A DNA stretch of 64,000 bases from Rahnella bruchi. Its GTDB lineage: Bacteria > Pseudomonadota > Gammaproteobacteria > Enterobacterales > Enterobacteriaceae. Below, piece after piece: positions 8,423 to 17,757 of the stretch. The notes under the pieces are model-generated. The model was not told the origin of the DNA. It ran no database searches and was given only the letters and a program-made list of their open reading frames with translations. Both the position numbers and the translations under genes were made by a program. The stretch spans positions 147,763-211,762 of the forward strand of contig NZ_QZWI01000007.1 in assembly GCF_003614975.1 (NCBI RefSeq). Reading direction: 5' to 3'. Position 1 is the first letter of the stretch. Each line of letters starts with the position of its first letter.

Positions 8423-9268
8423 ATGTCCGAAGCCTTTGATTTATTCGTTAACCGCCCGGCTGATGCTCCCGCAGAACCCCTGTTTGTGCTTAAACCGCAC
8501 ACCGCGACCGTCGGGCGCATTGATATCAGTAATCTGAGTAAATATTACGGCGCGCACAAGGCGCTGGATAACGTCAGTCTGAGCATCGAACCGGGCACGG
8601 TAACGGTTATCCTCGGCCCTTCCGGCTCGGGAAAATCCACGCTGCTGCGCACCATTAATCATCTGGAACGGGTGGATGAAGGTTTTATCCAGATTGACGG
8701 CGATTACATCGGTTACCGGCGCAAGGGCGACACGCTGTATGAACTGAAAGAGCGCGCCATTCTTAAGCAACGTACGCACGTCGGCTATGTGTTCCAGAAT
8801 TTCAATCTGTTCCCGCACATGACCGTGCTGGACAACATTATCGAAGCGCCGGTGGTTCACGGATTGTTGGGCCGCAAACAGGCCATCGCCCGCGCCTATG
8901 AACTGCTCGACACTGTCGGGCTGCGTGAAAAAGCGCAGGCCTGGCCGCGGCATTTGTCAGGCGGGCAGCAACAGCGCATCGCCATTGCACGGGCGCTGGC
9001 GCTCAATCCGAAAGTGATGTTATTTGATGAACCCACGTCAGCGCTGGATCCCGAACTGGTCGGCGAAGTGCTGGACGTGATTAAGAAACTGGCGCAGTCA
9101 GGCGTCACGCTGGTGGTGGTAACGCATGAAATTGGCTTCGCGCGTCAGGTTGCCGATCAGGTGGTATTTATGGTGGATGGCGCGATAGTGGAAACCGGCA
9201 GCGCGGCACAGGTGCTCGACCGGCCACGTCATGCACGTACCCGCCGTTTTCTGGAGAAAGTGCTGTAA
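8423..9268 (+). CDS. Amino acid ABC transporter ATP-binding protein (GlnQ type)
   Basis: A 281-residue ATPase that powers the importer. Walker A is GPSGSGKST at about 65-73, the signature is LSGGQQQR, and Walker B is VMLFDEPTSALDP, followed by the H-loop THE. About 30 residues precede the usual family start. They read as normal coding sequence, and the ATG at 8423 has GGG at a suitable distance, so I keep it. It is the last gene of the operon; a strong terminator follows at 9307. Confidence 0.93.
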   Translation: MSEAFDLFVNRPADAPAEPLFVLKPHTATVGRIDISNLSKYYGAHKALDNVSLSIEPGTVTVILGPSGSGKSTLLRTINHLERVDEGFIQIDGDYIGYRRKGDTLYELKERAILKQRTHVGYVFQNFNLFPHMTVLDNIIEAPVVHGLLGRKQAIARAYELLDTVGLREKAQAWPRHLSGGQQQRIAIARALALNPKVMLFDEPTSALDPELVGEVLDVIKKLAQSGVTLVVVTHEIGFARQVADQVVFMVDGAIVETGSAAQVLDRPRHARTRRFLEKVL

Positions 9269-9306
9269 ATTCTGCTTATTGGCGATTGGTAAATCGTAAA
9301 TCGGTA

Positions 9307-9336
9307 AAAATCCGGCACCAAGATGCCGGATTTTTT
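9307..9336. terminator. Bidirectional rho-independent terminator
   Basis: An 11-bp stem AAAATCCGGCA (9307-9317) pairs with 9324-9334 around a 6-nt loop, with A and T tracts on either side. It lies between convergent genes, the importer ATPase (plus) and the ABC exporter (minus), and can serve both. Confidence 0.88.
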
Positions 9337-9346
9337 ATATCAGCTT

Positions 9347-11062
9347 TTAGCGAAACTGTGCCGCATGAAGCTGCGCATAACGTCCCTGAAGCGCCAGCAG
9401 CGATTCGTGCGTTCCCTGCTCCATAATGCCTTCTTTATCTACCACTACAATGCGGTCGGCATTCTGGATCGTCGCCAGACGGTGAGCAATCACCAGCGTC
9501 GTCCGTCCTTCTGATAACTCCGCCAGCGACTGCTGAATCGCCTGTTCCGTCGCCGTATCCAGCGCAGACGTCGCTTCGTCGAGGATCAGGATGGGCGGGT
9601 TTTTCAGAAAAATACGCGCGATCGACAGGCGCTGTTTCTGCCCGCCGGAAAGCTTCACGCCACGCTCTCCGATAACCGTTTCCATCCCCAGCGGCAGTCC
9701 GTCGATCACATCATCGAGGCGCGCACGACTGGCGGCCAGCCGGATTTCTTCTTCGCTGGCACCCAGTTTACCGTAAGCAATATTCTCGCGGATGGTGCCG
9801 CCAAACAGGAACACGTCCTGCTGCACAATGCCGATGTTATGGCGCAGCGAGGTTTGCGTCATATCACGGATATCAATACCGTCGATGGTAATACTGCCGC
9901 TGTCGATATCGTAAAAACGCGGCAGCAGCGAACATAGCGTCGTTTTCCCGGCACCCGATGGCCCGACAAACGCCAGCGTTTCGCCCGCATTAATCGACAG
10001 CGTGATGCCGTTAAGAATTTTGCTGGCCGGGGTATAACCGAATACCACATTGTCGTAATGAATATCACCGCGCAGATGGCTGACCACCTTCGCACCGGGA
10101 CGGTCGACAATATCCGGTGCGGTATCGATAAGTTGCGTAAAACGTTTAAAACCGGCGATGCCTTTCGGATAACTTTCCAGCACCGAACTGATTTTTGCCA
10201 CCGGGCGGAAAAAGACCTCCACCAGCAGCAGGAAGCCGACAAATCCGCCATACGTCAGCTGATCGTTAATCACGTACCAGGTACCGGCCACCATCACAAT
10301 CAGCTGAACCAGACGCGTACTCAGATAGCTGAGTGTCAGGCTGGCGGTCATGATCTGATAGGCTTTCAGCTTGGTGCTGCGGTATTTGTCGTTATCTGCC
10401 GCAAAAAGTTTTTGCTCATGTTCTTCGTTGGCAAAAGCTTTCACGACACGAATGCCGCCAATGCTTTCTTCGATGCGGGCGTTGAAATTTCCCACCTGCC
10501 CGAAAAGCCTGCGCCAGGTTTCGGTCATCTGCGCGCCATAACGGCTCACCATCCAGGTCATGGCCGGCACAATAATAATGGTCATCAGCGCCAGTTGCAC
10601 ATGCACTGTCGCCATCAGAATGAACGCCCCGATAAACGTCATTATTGCGATAAAGACATCTTCCGGCCCGTGGTGTGCCACCTCGCCGACTTCTTCGAGA
10701 TCTTTCGTCACGTGGGTGATGATGTGACCAGTTTTCGTATTGTCGTAATAACGGAACGAGAGTTTCTGTAAATGGCTGAAAGCCTGACGGCGCATATCGG
10801 TTTCAATGCCGACACCCAGCGCGTGGCCCCAGTAGTTAACGATCGCCATCAGCGCGGTATTAAACAGGTAAATGAGCAGTAATCCGACCGTCGCGCCGAT
10901 AATGAGTACCCAGTCGTGGGCGGGCAATAATTTATCGATGAAGGTTTTGATCGCCATCGGAAAACCGAGCTCCAGCAGTCCGGCTAAAATCGCGCAGCCG
11001 AAATCGAGGAAAAACAGTTTTTTATAGGGCGCGTAATAAGAGAAAAAACGGCGGAGCATCAT
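9347..11062 (-). CDS. ABC exporter, fused permease and ATP-binding domains
   Basis: A 571-residue half-transporter of the MsbA/BmrA type that would work as a homodimer in the inner membrane. An N-terminal domain of about six helices (to about residue 310) precedes a nucleotide-binding domain. That domain carries Walker A GPSGAGKTT, the signature LSGGQKQR, Walker B ILILDEATSALD and the H-loop IAHR. It is transcribed alone, convergent with the amino-acid importer. No substrate-specific neighbour is present, so lipid, drug or peptide export cannot be told apart. Confidence 0.88.
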   Translation of the reverse strand: MMLRRFFSYYAPYKKLFFLDFGCAILAGLLELGFPMAIKTFIDKLLPAHDWVLIIGATVGLLLIYLFNTALMAIVNYWGHALGVGIETDMRRQAFSHLQKLSFRYYDNTKTGHIITHVTKDLEEVGEVAHHGPEDVFIAIMTFIGAFILMATVHVQLALMTIIIVPAMTWMVSRYGAQMTETWRRLFGQVGNFNARIEESIGGIRVVKAFANEEHEQKLFAADNDKYRSTKLKAYQIMTASLTLSYLSTRLVQLIVMVAGTWYVINDQLTYGGFVGFLLLVEVFFRPVAKISSVLESYPKGIAGFKRFTQLIDTAPDIVDRPGAKVVSHLRGDIHYDNVVFGYTPASKILNGITLSINAGETLAFVGPSGAGKTTLCSLLPRFYDIDSGSITIDGIDIRDMTQTSLRHNIGIVQQDVFLFGGTIRENIAYGKLGASEEEIRLAASRARLDDVIDGLPLGMETVIGERGVKLSGGQKQRLSIARIFLKNPPILILDEATSALDTATEQAIQQSLAELSEGRTTLVIAHRLATIQNADRIVVVDKEGIMEQGTHESLLALQGRYAQLHAAQFR

Positions 11063-11195
11063 GCATCCTTATGAAATAGCCTGAAGGCGAAGCGAGTAGT
11101 CTAGATGAAAACGGTTATCAGTCAGAGTGTTTTATAAGACTGTTTTAGTTGTGGATTATCTGAGAATGTCTAAGCGTAGCTGAACTGACAGAAAG

Positions 11196-11224
11196 AAAGG
11201 CCGCCCATCTGTGGAGCGGCCTTT
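11196..11224 (-). terminator. Terminator of phoH
   Basis: A 9-bp perfect stem AAAGGCCGC (11196-11204) pairs with 11216-11224. On the minus strand it is followed by TTTCTTTCTG. It lies 31 bp past the phoH stop codon. Confidence 0.75.
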
Positions 11225-11254
11225 ATAACATAATCTTAGTTTAAGACAGGGGAA

Positions 11255-12043
11255 TTAAGAGTAGGCGTGCAAAGTACGTTTACACAGTTCTGAACGCACG
11301 CAATCCTCTTTGCCAAACTGAATGATGCCAATCATCTCGTCTTCTTCGAAGCGGGACATTGCATCGCTGAGCCCCGATACTACGCCGCGTGGTAAATCGC
11401 ACTGGGTAATATCACCGTTAACGATAACCGTCACGTTTTCACCGAGACGGGTCAGGAACATTTTCATCTGACTGGCCGTGACATTCTGAGCTTCATCCAG
11501 AATAACCACAGCGTTTTCAAAAGTACGCCCGCGCATATAAGCGAATGGCGCAATTTCGACCTTGCCTATTTCCGGTCGCAAGCAATATTGCAGGAATGAT
11601 GAGCCCAGGCGACGTAATAGAATGTCGTACACCGGACGGAAATAAGGCGCGAACTTTTCAGAAATATCGCCGGGCAGGAAACCGAGATCTTCATCGGCCT
11701 GCAATACCGGACGCGTCACAATAATTCTGTCGATTTCTTTGTGAATTAATGCCTCTGCCGCTTTCGCAGCACTGATAAATGTTTTGCCGCAGCCCGCTTC
11801 GCCAGTGGCAAAAATTAACTGCTTATTCTCTATGGCTGATAAGTAATGACCCTGAGCTTCAGTACGCGCTTCGATGACGGAAGTATCGCGACTGTCGCGA
11901 GCCATTCCGATCGATTCCAAACCGCCCATCTGTACCAATGACGTCACAGATTCTTCCTCGCGCTGGCGGTGACTGCGTGAATCATTACGAATGACACGTT
12001 TTGCTTCACGACGAGCTTTGATCACTGCTTTCTGTCTTCCCAT
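11255..12043 (-). CDS. phoH: PhoH-family ATPase
   Basis: A 262-residue cytosolic P-loop ATPase of the PhoH family, which is phosphate-starvation inducible in E. coli and linked to RNA metabolism. Walker A is GEAGCGKT at about 81-88 and Walker B is VVILDEAQN at about 178-186. The basic N-terminus (MGRQKAVIKARREAK) is typical of enterobacterial PhoH. The position downstream of efeUOB matches E. coli, with a cell-wall amidase gene intervening here. I could not recognise a Pho box in the upstream gap. Confidence 0.93.
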   Translation of the reverse strand: MGRQKAVIKARREAKRVIRNDSRSHRQREEESVTSLVQMGGLESIGMARDSRDTSVIEARTEAQGHYLSAIENKQLIFATGEAGCGKTFISAAKAAEALIHKEIDRIIVTRPVLQADEDLGFLPGDISEKFAPYFRPVYDILLRRLGSSFLQYCLRPEIGKVEIAPFAYMRGRTFENAVVILDEAQNVTASQMKMFLTRLGENVTVIVNGDITQCDLPRGVVSGLSDAMSRFEEDEMIGIIQFGKEDCVRSELCKRTLHAYS

Positions 12044-12694
12044 AGTGGCACCTTACAGTTTGATTCACTTAACGCTAAGGCATAATGCCCGCACGATTAT
12101 GTTTCACTAACAAATGAGGTTTTGGTCTCCTTTTAGACCAAGTAGAGCCAATGAATAACGTGAAGAGGAAAATAGACCAAAGCGATTAGGTAATAATCTT
12201 TTGGCTGCTTTCTGTTCACAAGGAGGCATTGTCAATAATGACAAACCGCTGACCCAAACAATGAAATTGCCAGAATAATAGCCAATGCGTTTCGCATCAG
12301 ATTGAGCAGGTTTTAAGGGGTCAGTTAAAGAACAGGGTTGCTGTAGCGTGGATGAAAACATCTGTAGAAAACGGTAGGAATAAACTGAAAATGGTTGAGT
12401 TAATATTGGAGAGTCGGAAGCCTTGCCCTCGTTTGCTTTTAAGCGACAACAACGAGTGAATGAGTGAAGCTTGTTATTTTCTATCACCAGCCCAAACATG
12501 GACTTTACCATTCGCGCTCCCCGCAGTGTTATTCACGGCACCTGCCGTACACCTTGTGAAAACTACCGCTTAATAATTTCAGTATAATGACAGCTGAAAT
12601 AATTGCGTTACCAAAATGTAAAAAAATTTGTGTCCGGCGTCAATAGGATCACCAGGATCTTTTTCAGATCCTCCGCAAGCGCGCTTAATTCTCC
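12044..12694. other. 651-bp gap with two perfect hairpins, no supported gene
   Basis: This is AT-rich DNA between the amidase gene and phoH. Two perfect 7-bp inverted repeats are visible: TTGGTCT/AGACCAA at 12122-12141 and AGGATCT/AGATCCT at 12654-12672. Neither has a T run, so they are not ordinary terminators. The open frame at 12107-12511 on the minus strand resembles no family I know. The gap may hold the phoH promoter and a long leader or a small RNA. Confidence 0.5.
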
Positions 12695-13852
12695 TCAGCT
12701 CAGCAGATTATTTTTCTTTTCATTGATGAAGTAACTGTTAATCCCATCCGCCAGCGCACGGGCCATTTTCTCCTGAAAGACCGGCTCACCGAGCAGTTTC
12801 TCTTCCTGTTTATTGGTGATGAAAGAGGTCTCCACCAGCACTGAGGGAATGCGTGGCGATTTTAACACTGCGAAACCGGCCTGTTCCGGATGCGGGCTGT
12901 GCATGTGATGCACTTTGACAATATTTGCCGCCAGATGACTGCCAAAATTCATGCTGCGGTGAATGGTTTCATGCTGATCGAGATCAAACAGCGTTTCTTT
13001 AAGGTATTGATCGTCAGTCTTAAAATCATTGTCGTACAGCACATCGACGCTGTTTTCACTTTGCGATAAATACCGCGCCATCGCGCTGCCTGCGCCGTGC
13101 TCAGACAGCGCAAAAACCGATGCGCCCGACACCTGATCGTTAGTGAATCCGTCAGCGTGAATGGAGATAAACAGATCCGCTTCGTGCTGATGCGCCAGAC
13201 TGACGCGGTGATACAGCGGGATAAAAACATCATCCTGACGCGTCAGCACCGCGTGAATACCGTGCTGTTCATCCAGCAATGTTTGCAGTCGTCTGGCGAT
13301 ATGCAATACCACATGCTTTTCGTAAGTGCCTTCATTGCCGATTGCCCCCGGATCCTTACCGCCATGACCGGGATCGATCATCACCAGCAGGGGTTTCTCT
13401 GCACGCGGCGTGGTGGTGGTTACCGGGATCGTCTCCGGTACATCCTGCATGGCACTCTTTTCTGTAATCGACACGTTCAGCACGCCATTCTCCGCGCTGC
13501 GCGTAATCACCGGTTTCCCTTTCACCTGTAACACAATACGCGCCACGTCCGGGCTGAAATGAGCAAGGCGAGCTTCTGCCACCCACGGAAATTTCTGCCT
13601 CACCACGGTCAGCGCATGTTCCAGTTCAGGGGGAAACGACGTCATCGGCATATCGATAACCACCCGCTGCGGCGCGCTGAGCATAAACACACGACAACGC
13701 TTATCGGCTGCCGGTAATGCCAGGTGGATCTGGCCGGCATCCGACGTCATCGTGATGCGTACCGCCTTTTGGGCGGCATAAAGCCGTGGCGCGGTCAGTG
13801 ACAGTCCGATACCGAAAATCAGCAGTTTTCTGCGGGAATGGTTGATGGTCAT
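12695..13852 (-). CDS. N-acetylmuramoyl-L-alanine amidase, Tat-exported (AmiA/AmiC type)
   Basis: A zinc amidase that cuts the stem peptide from peptidoglycan in the periplasm, 385 residues from the start chosen. I use the ATG at 13850-13852 because the protein then begins MTINHSRRKLL, a twin-arginine signal. An open frame 55 codons longer at the N-terminus has no signal logic. An AMIN domain spans about 30-130. The Amidase_3 domain follows, with zinc ligands visible as H163 (DPGHGG), E178 and H232 (SIHADG) and the catalytic glutamate in VLVETSFI. The layout is that of AmiA/AmiC, which act in daughter-cell separation. Which paralogue it is cannot be told without the rest of the genome. Confidence 0.88.
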   Translation of the reverse strand: MTINHSRRKLLIFGIGLSLTAPRLYAAQKAVRITMTSDAGQIHLALPAADKRCRVFMLSAPQRVVIDMPMTSFPPELEHALTVVRQKFPWVAEARLAHFSPDVARIVLQVKGKPVITRSAENGVLNVSITEKSAMQDVPETIPVTTTTPRAEKPLLVMIDPGHGGKDPGAIGNEGTYEKHVVLHIARRLQTLLDEQHGIHAVLTRQDDVFIPLYHRVSLAHQHEADLFISIHADGFTNDQVSGASVFALSEHGAGSAMARYLSQSENSVDVLYDNDFKTDDQYLKETLFDLDQHETIHRSMNFGSHLAANIVKVHHMHSPHPEQAGFAVLKSPRIPSVLVETSFITNKQEEKLLGEPVFQEKMARALADGINSYFINEKKNNLLS

Positions 13853-13991
13853 AGCAATCTCAGTGCAGGCACGTGATAAATCATTTTCGCGATTTATCAT
13901 CATGACATTACGAAGATTTTTATGGGTTAAGGGGAGTATTAACAGGACGTGAATTACGTTACTAAGCGTAAAAAGGATTCTGGTTTTGTGA

Positions 13992-14011
13992 CTCCCCCTT
14001 CGCAGGGGGAG
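13992..14011. repeat. Partial copy of the 41-bp palindromic repeat
   Basis: The hairpin CTCCCCCTTCGCAGGGGGAG matches the right half of the 41-bp elements near 15340, 15430 and 39850. It sits just beyond the efeB stop codon. Confidence 0.6.
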
Positions 14012-14019
14012 CAGCAAGG

Positions 14020-15315
14020 TCAGGCTTCGATTAACGATTGTCCGAGATAGTGACTCTCATCTTTATTGCCCGGCAGCGTGAAGAAAAAACCTCCGCCATT
14101 TGGCCGGATATATTCTTCCAGCGCCTCGCCGTTCAGGCGTTTTTGCACCGTCAGGAATCCTTTCTCCAGATCATGCTGATAACAGACAAAAATCAGCCCC
14201 ATCTCCAGTTGCCCGGAATTGGTCACGCCCAGCGAATAGCTGTAACCCCGTCGCAGCATCAGGTTGTCATCGGTTTCTTTAGTGCGCGGATTGGCCAGAC
14301 GGATATGCGCATCCAGCGGGATCACTTTGCCTTCGGGATCTTTGGTGTAATCGGGCACATCGTGCTCTTTTTCCATCCCCAGTGGCGCGCCAGTCGCTTT
14401 ATGGCGGCCAAAAATGGATTGCTGTTCCTGCAACGGCGTGCGGTCCCAGAATTCCACTTTGAACGGGATCAGACGTGTGACCTGATAACTGCCCCCTGTT
14501 GTCCAGACCGGTTCTGACTGATCCGGCGTCACCCAGATGGTTTTATCCATCAGCGGCTTGTCTTTGGAATCGGGATTGGCCGTGCCGTCTTTAAAGCCCA
14601 GCAGATTAATCGGCGTTTCTTTGCCCTGACTGCGCGCGGCATGGGAAGAAATAAAACCATCACGACGCCAGCGCACGCTGAGCAAATCCGGCGTGTATTT
14701 AATGATGTCACGCAGTGCGTGAACCACGGTGTCGCTGTTATTGGCGCAGATTTGCAAAGACAGATCCCCGTGACACAGCTTCGCGTCGAGTGAATCATTC
14801 GGGAAACGCGTCATGCGGCTTAATTTCAGCGGCTTGTGTGGCGCCAGTCCGAAGCGTTCATCAAACAGAGATTCACCAACGGAGAGAGTCAGCGTCAGGT
14901 TATCGGGGTAAATTTCTGCCCCCATCACCCCGGAATCCATCGGCGGGAATTTCGGATCAAGTGATGGGGCGGTGCCACCGGTGGTCAGAAAAGCAAAACG
15001 AGTATCGAGAAGACGGAACAGACGCTCGAGGTCGGCTTTATTGGTCGCCAGCACATCAAATGACACCAGCATCATCGATGCCTGCTGTGGCGTTAAAATG
15101 CCTGCCTGATGTTCACCATAATACGGCTGCTTTCCCCAGCGTTCGTCGGGAGAAACGGTGCCTGGCGTGTATTCTTTTTTTGCTCCGGGTGTTTTCTCAG
15201 CCTGCGCAGTGGCTGCGCCGCCCAGGGCAAATGCCCCGCCTAACAATCCCACGCCTTTTAGCAAGCTACGGCGGGAAGAGGAAACGTCATCTTGATTATT
15301 GTTTTTGTGACTCAT
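14020..15315 (-). CDS. efeB: Deferrochelatase/peroxidase EfeB
   Basis: A 431-residue heme-containing DyP-type peroxidase exported to the periplasm by the Tat system. The signal [15 protein letters not shown] (arginines 15-16) is followed by an Ala-rich cleavage region near residue 39. The DyP motif GFKDGTANP is present. In EfeUOB the protein is thought to oxidise ferrous iron, and it has been reported to take iron from heme. It is the third gene of the iron-uptake operon. A 155-bp gap containing two repeat copies separates it from efeO. Confidence 0.95.
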   Translation of the reverse strand: MSHKNNNQDDVSSSRRSLLKGVGLLGGAFALGGAATAQAEKTPGAKKEYTPGTVSPDERWGKQPYYGEHQAGILTPQQASMMLVSFDVLATNKADLERLFRLLDTRFAFLTTGGTAPSLDPKFPPMDSGVMGAEIYPDNLTLTLSVGESLFDERFGLAPHKPLKLSRMTRFPNDSLDAKLCHGDLSLQICANNSDTVVHALRDIIKYTPDLLSVRWRRDGFISSHAARSQGKETPINLLGFKDGTANPDSKDKPLMDKTIWVTPDQSEPVWTTGGSYQVTRLIPFKVEFWDRTPLQEQQSIFGRHKATGAPLGMEKEHDVPDYTKDPEGKVIPLDAHIRLANPRTKETDDNLMLRRGYSYSLGVTNSGQLEMGLIFVCYQHDLEKGFLTVQKRLNGEALEEYIRPNGGGFFFTLPGNKDESHYLGQSLIEA

Positions 15316-15335
15316 TGCTATGCCTCGGTATAACG

Positions 15336-15376
15336 CTCCTCCCCCTGCAAAGGCGGAGGCTGGGAGGGGGTATTAA
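15336..15376 (-). repeat. 41-bp palindromic repeat, inverted copy
   Basis: Read on the minus strand it starts TTAATACCCC and ends in a C-run/TTTGCA/G-run hairpin. It faces the copy at 15421-15461, making a large inverted pair 44 bp apart between efeO and efeB. It resembles enterobacterial REP/ERIC-type intergenic repeats but does not match a named family that I can recall exactly. Confidence 0.75.
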
Positions 15377-15420
15377 GGGCTAAGACCTCATCAAAGCAAC
15401 TTCAACTTTTTGATTCTGCT

Positions 15421-15461
15421 TTAATACCCCACCCCAACCCTCCCCTTCGCAGGGGAGGGAG
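15421..15461 (+). repeat. 41-bp palindromic repeat, direct copy
   Basis: It begins TTAATACCCC and ends in the hairpin CTCCCCTTCGCAGGGGAG. The copy at 39841-39881 is nearly the same over 41 bp. As RNA the pair 15336-15461 would fold into a long stem inside the efe message, which may lower efeB expression relative to efeO. Confidence 0.78.
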
Positions 15462-15470
15462 CTGAAGAAT

Positions 15471-16598
15471 TTAATCCAGACCTAAAACACCGCGCAGTTT
15501 GGCCAGATCTTCGGCCAGCGTGGTGATCGGACCTTTCATGGCGTTACGGTCTGCATCGGACAGTTTTTCGTAATTCTCATAGCCGTCTTTGGTTTTGTAT
15601 TTATCCAGCAGGGTATCGACAGTTTTGAAGTTTGCGTCGATTTTTTCCAGCAGCGGTTTGTCGGCTTTTTCCAGCAGCGGACGCAGCAGGTTAACGATTT
15701 TCTGCGCGCCGTCGAGGTTAGCGCGGAAATCCCACAGGTCAGTGCGGCTGTAACGGTCTTCTTCGCCGCTGATTTTGCTGGCTGCCACTTCTTCGATAAG
15801 CCCTGCCGCGCCGCCGACGACTTTGCTCGGTGGGAAAGTCAGGTCAGTGATGCGTTTTTGCAGATCGACCGTGTCGGTGTAAAGCTTGTCAGCGAATGGC
15901 TCTGCGCCTTTGGTGGTTTTATCGGCGAAGAGGATTTTCTCCAGACGGTGGAAACCGGTGAAGTTAGGATCTTCTGCTTTTTTCTCGAAATCGTCTTCAC
16001 GGGCATCGATGCTGCCATCCAGATCTGAGAACAGTTCAGCAATTGGTTCGATGCGCTCATAGTAAACGCGGGTCGAAGCGTACAGAGACTGCGCTTTCGC
16101 CAGGTCACCTTTCTTAATCGCGTCAGTGAAGGCTTTGGTGTGTGATACCAGTTCAGCAACCTGCTGCGTTACATACACTTTATATTCAGCAATCGGCCCG
16201 ACCAGCGCCATCGCGTCCGGCTTAGCGGAAGCCGCTGCGCCTTCTGCGGTCACGGTCAGTTTGCCTTTCGGATTGCTCAGTAAGCCGCAGGTCATGTCAT
16301 ATTCGCCCGGCTCCAGATTGGCGGTCATTTTCTGAGTGAAGCCCGGTGCAACGTTTTCACGCTCTTCCACCACCATCACGCCTTTCAGAATTTCCCATTC
16401 CAGGTTTTTCTGGCTGTCATTGTGGATAACAAACTGTGTTTTACCGGCCGGCACACTCAGCGCCATCGGTTCACACTGTTTATCGTTCACAGTAATTTTG
16501 ACCTGACGAACGTCGGCTGCCAGTACGTTAGCGCTCAGCGTAAAAGCCGGCAGAGACAGCAGTGCAATCTGTAAAGCTTTACGGCGAAAATGTGGCAT
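15471..16598 (-). CDS. efeO: Iron uptake system periplasmic protein EfeO
   Basis: A periplasmic iron-binding component. I start it at the ATG at 16596-16598, which gives 375 residues as in E. coli. GGAG lies 6 bp before this ATG, and the protein then opens with a signal peptide ([19 protein letters not shown], cut near residue 27). The N-terminal cupredoxin-like domain is followed by an M75 peptidase-like domain with the motif GFHRLE, whose HxxE pair is proposed to bind metal. It lies between efeU and efeB in the Fur-controlled operon. Confidence 0.95.
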   Translation of the reverse strand: MPHFRRKALQIALLSLPAFTLSANVLAADVRQVKITVNDKQCEPMALSVPAGKTQFVIHNDSQKNLEWEILKGVMVVEERENVAPGFTQKMTANLEPGEYDMTCGLLSNPKGKLTVTAEGAAASAKPDAMALVGPIAEYKVYVTQQVAELVSHTKAFTDAIKKGDLAKAQSLYASTRVYYERIEPIAELFSDLDGSIDAREDDFEKKAEDPNFTGFHRLEKILFADKTTKGAEPFADKLYTDTVDLQKRITDLTFPPSKVVGGAAGLIEEVAASKISGEEDRYSRTDLWDFRANLDGAQKIVNLLRPLLEKADKPLLEKIDANFKTVDTLLDKYKTKDGYENYEKLSDADRNAMKGPITTLAEDLAKLRGVLGLD

Positions 16599-16643
16599 GT
16601 ACAACTCCATGGCAAAGGCAAAGTGATAAACAGGTTTATACAA

Positions 16644-17495
16644 TTAACGTTGTGTTTTTTGCCCGGCAGAAGCCGTGGCAGCCACAGAGGATTTCCCCTG
16701 AGGCAGGAAAAAGAAGAACAGCGCCGGGATCAGGTACAGGAAATAAACCAGCACTTCACTGACGCTTGGCGCTTCCTGATAACCAAACATCCCTTCCAGC
16801 AAGGTGCCGAACAGCGAATGCGTGGAGAGCGTATTGCTTAAATCAAACGCGATATCCTGCAAACCGTTCCATAATCCCGCTTCGTGGAAAGCGCGGATCG
16901 CGCCCGCTGCCAGACCGGCTGCAACAAAGAGGATAAACAGGCTGGTCCATTTGAAGAATTTGGCCAGATGCAGTTTCACACCGCCGTAGTAGATAAGGAA
17001 ACCCAGCACGATGGCGGCGCCCAGCCCGAGCATTGCGCCAATTGGTGCGGCAATTCCCACGTCCTGCTGGAAGGCTGCCAGCAAGAAAAACACCGATTCC
17101 AGGCCTTCACGTGCGACGGCAAAAAACACCATCGCCACCAGCGCCCAGCCCTGCCCGCGCCCGGAATTCAGCGCATTATCAATCGCGCCTTCCAGATGCA
17201 CTTTGATTGAACGGGACACTTTGCGCATCCAGAACACCATGTAAGTCAGAATGCACACCGCGACCACGGCGACAATCCCTTCAAATAATTCCTGCTGTTT
17301 TTGCGGAAATTCACCGGTAGTGGCGTTGATGAAAAGCCCCAGCGCCAGACATAACGCCGCCGCGACGAACACGCCAATCCAGACCACACCGAGCCACTGC
17401 CCGCGTTGCGTCCGTTTTAGATAGCTGGCGATCAGGCTGACAATCAGCGCCGCTTCCAGCCCTTCGCGAAACATAATGAGAAACGGAACGAACAT
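16644..17495 (-). CDS. efeU: Ferrous iron permease EfeU
   Basis: An inner-membrane Fe2+ permease of the Ftr1 family. I choose the ATG at 17493-17495 (283 residues): AGGAG lies 8 bp upstream and the protein then begins MFVPFLIMFREGLEAAL, as in E. coli. The REGLE iron motif appears at about 10-14 and again in AREGLES, with about seven membrane helices. It is the first gene of efeUOB. In E. coli K-12 efeU carries a frameshift; here it is intact. A Fur box lies 70 bp upstream of the start. Confidence 0.95.
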   Translation of the reverse strand: MFVPFLIMFREGLEAALIVSLIASYLKRTQRGQWLGVVWIGVFVAAALCLALGLFINATTGEFPQKQQELFEGIVAVVAVCILTYMVFWMRKVSRSIKVHLEGAIDNALNSGRGQGWALVAMVFFAVAREGLESVFFLLAAFQQDVGIAAPIGAMLGLGAAIVLGFLIYYGGVKLHLAKFFKWTSLFILFVAAGLAAGAIRAFHEAGLWNGLQDIAFDLSNTLSTHSLFGTLLEGMFGYQEAPSVSEVLVYFLYLIPALFFFFLPQGKSSVAATASAGQKTQR

Positions 17496-17564
17496 AGCGA
17501 AAACTCCTGACCCTGTTGATCTGCAAAAACTGTAAGGTCTCTGTAAAGAAAAGTAAAAAGAAAC

Positions 17565-17583
17565 GATAGTGATTATCATTCTT
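17565..17583 (-). promoter_or_regulatory. Fur box upstream of efeUOB
   Basis: GATAGTGATTATCATTCTT matches about 15 of 19 positions of the Fur consensus (GATAATGATAATCATTATC). Iron repression of the operon follows from established Fur biology. Confidence 0.8.
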
Positions 17584-17708
17584 GCAAAAAGAAATACAAG
17601 AGGTAAGCGTTCCTTTTTTGAAGATGTCTTCGCAAATGCGTATAAAAAGTCAGGCGGGAGCGTTCTGAGGTGAGAAACTGGCTGGCAATGTGTCGGGAAA
17701 TGCGGCGA

Positions 17709-17731
17709 AACGGGGTCAGGACGACCCCGTT
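17709..17731 (-). terminator. Terminator of putP
   Basis: A 9-bp perfect stem AACGGGGTC (17709-17717) pairs with 17723-17731 around AGGAC. On the minus strand it ends in TTTCG, so the T run is short. It lies 27 bp beyond the putP stop. Confidence 0.65.
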
Positions 17732-17757
17732 ATGTGCGACCTCTGAACAGAGGTTTA

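Noticed and set aside
10058..10771. 237-codon frame antisense to the ABC exporter
   Set aside because: Shadow of a well-supported gene, rich in His and Gln as typical antisense translation.
12107..12511. 134-codon open frame on the minus strand
   Set aside because: No recognisable family, no signal or domain, no convincing ribosome site, and odd composition. Treated as chance within the phoH upstream gap.
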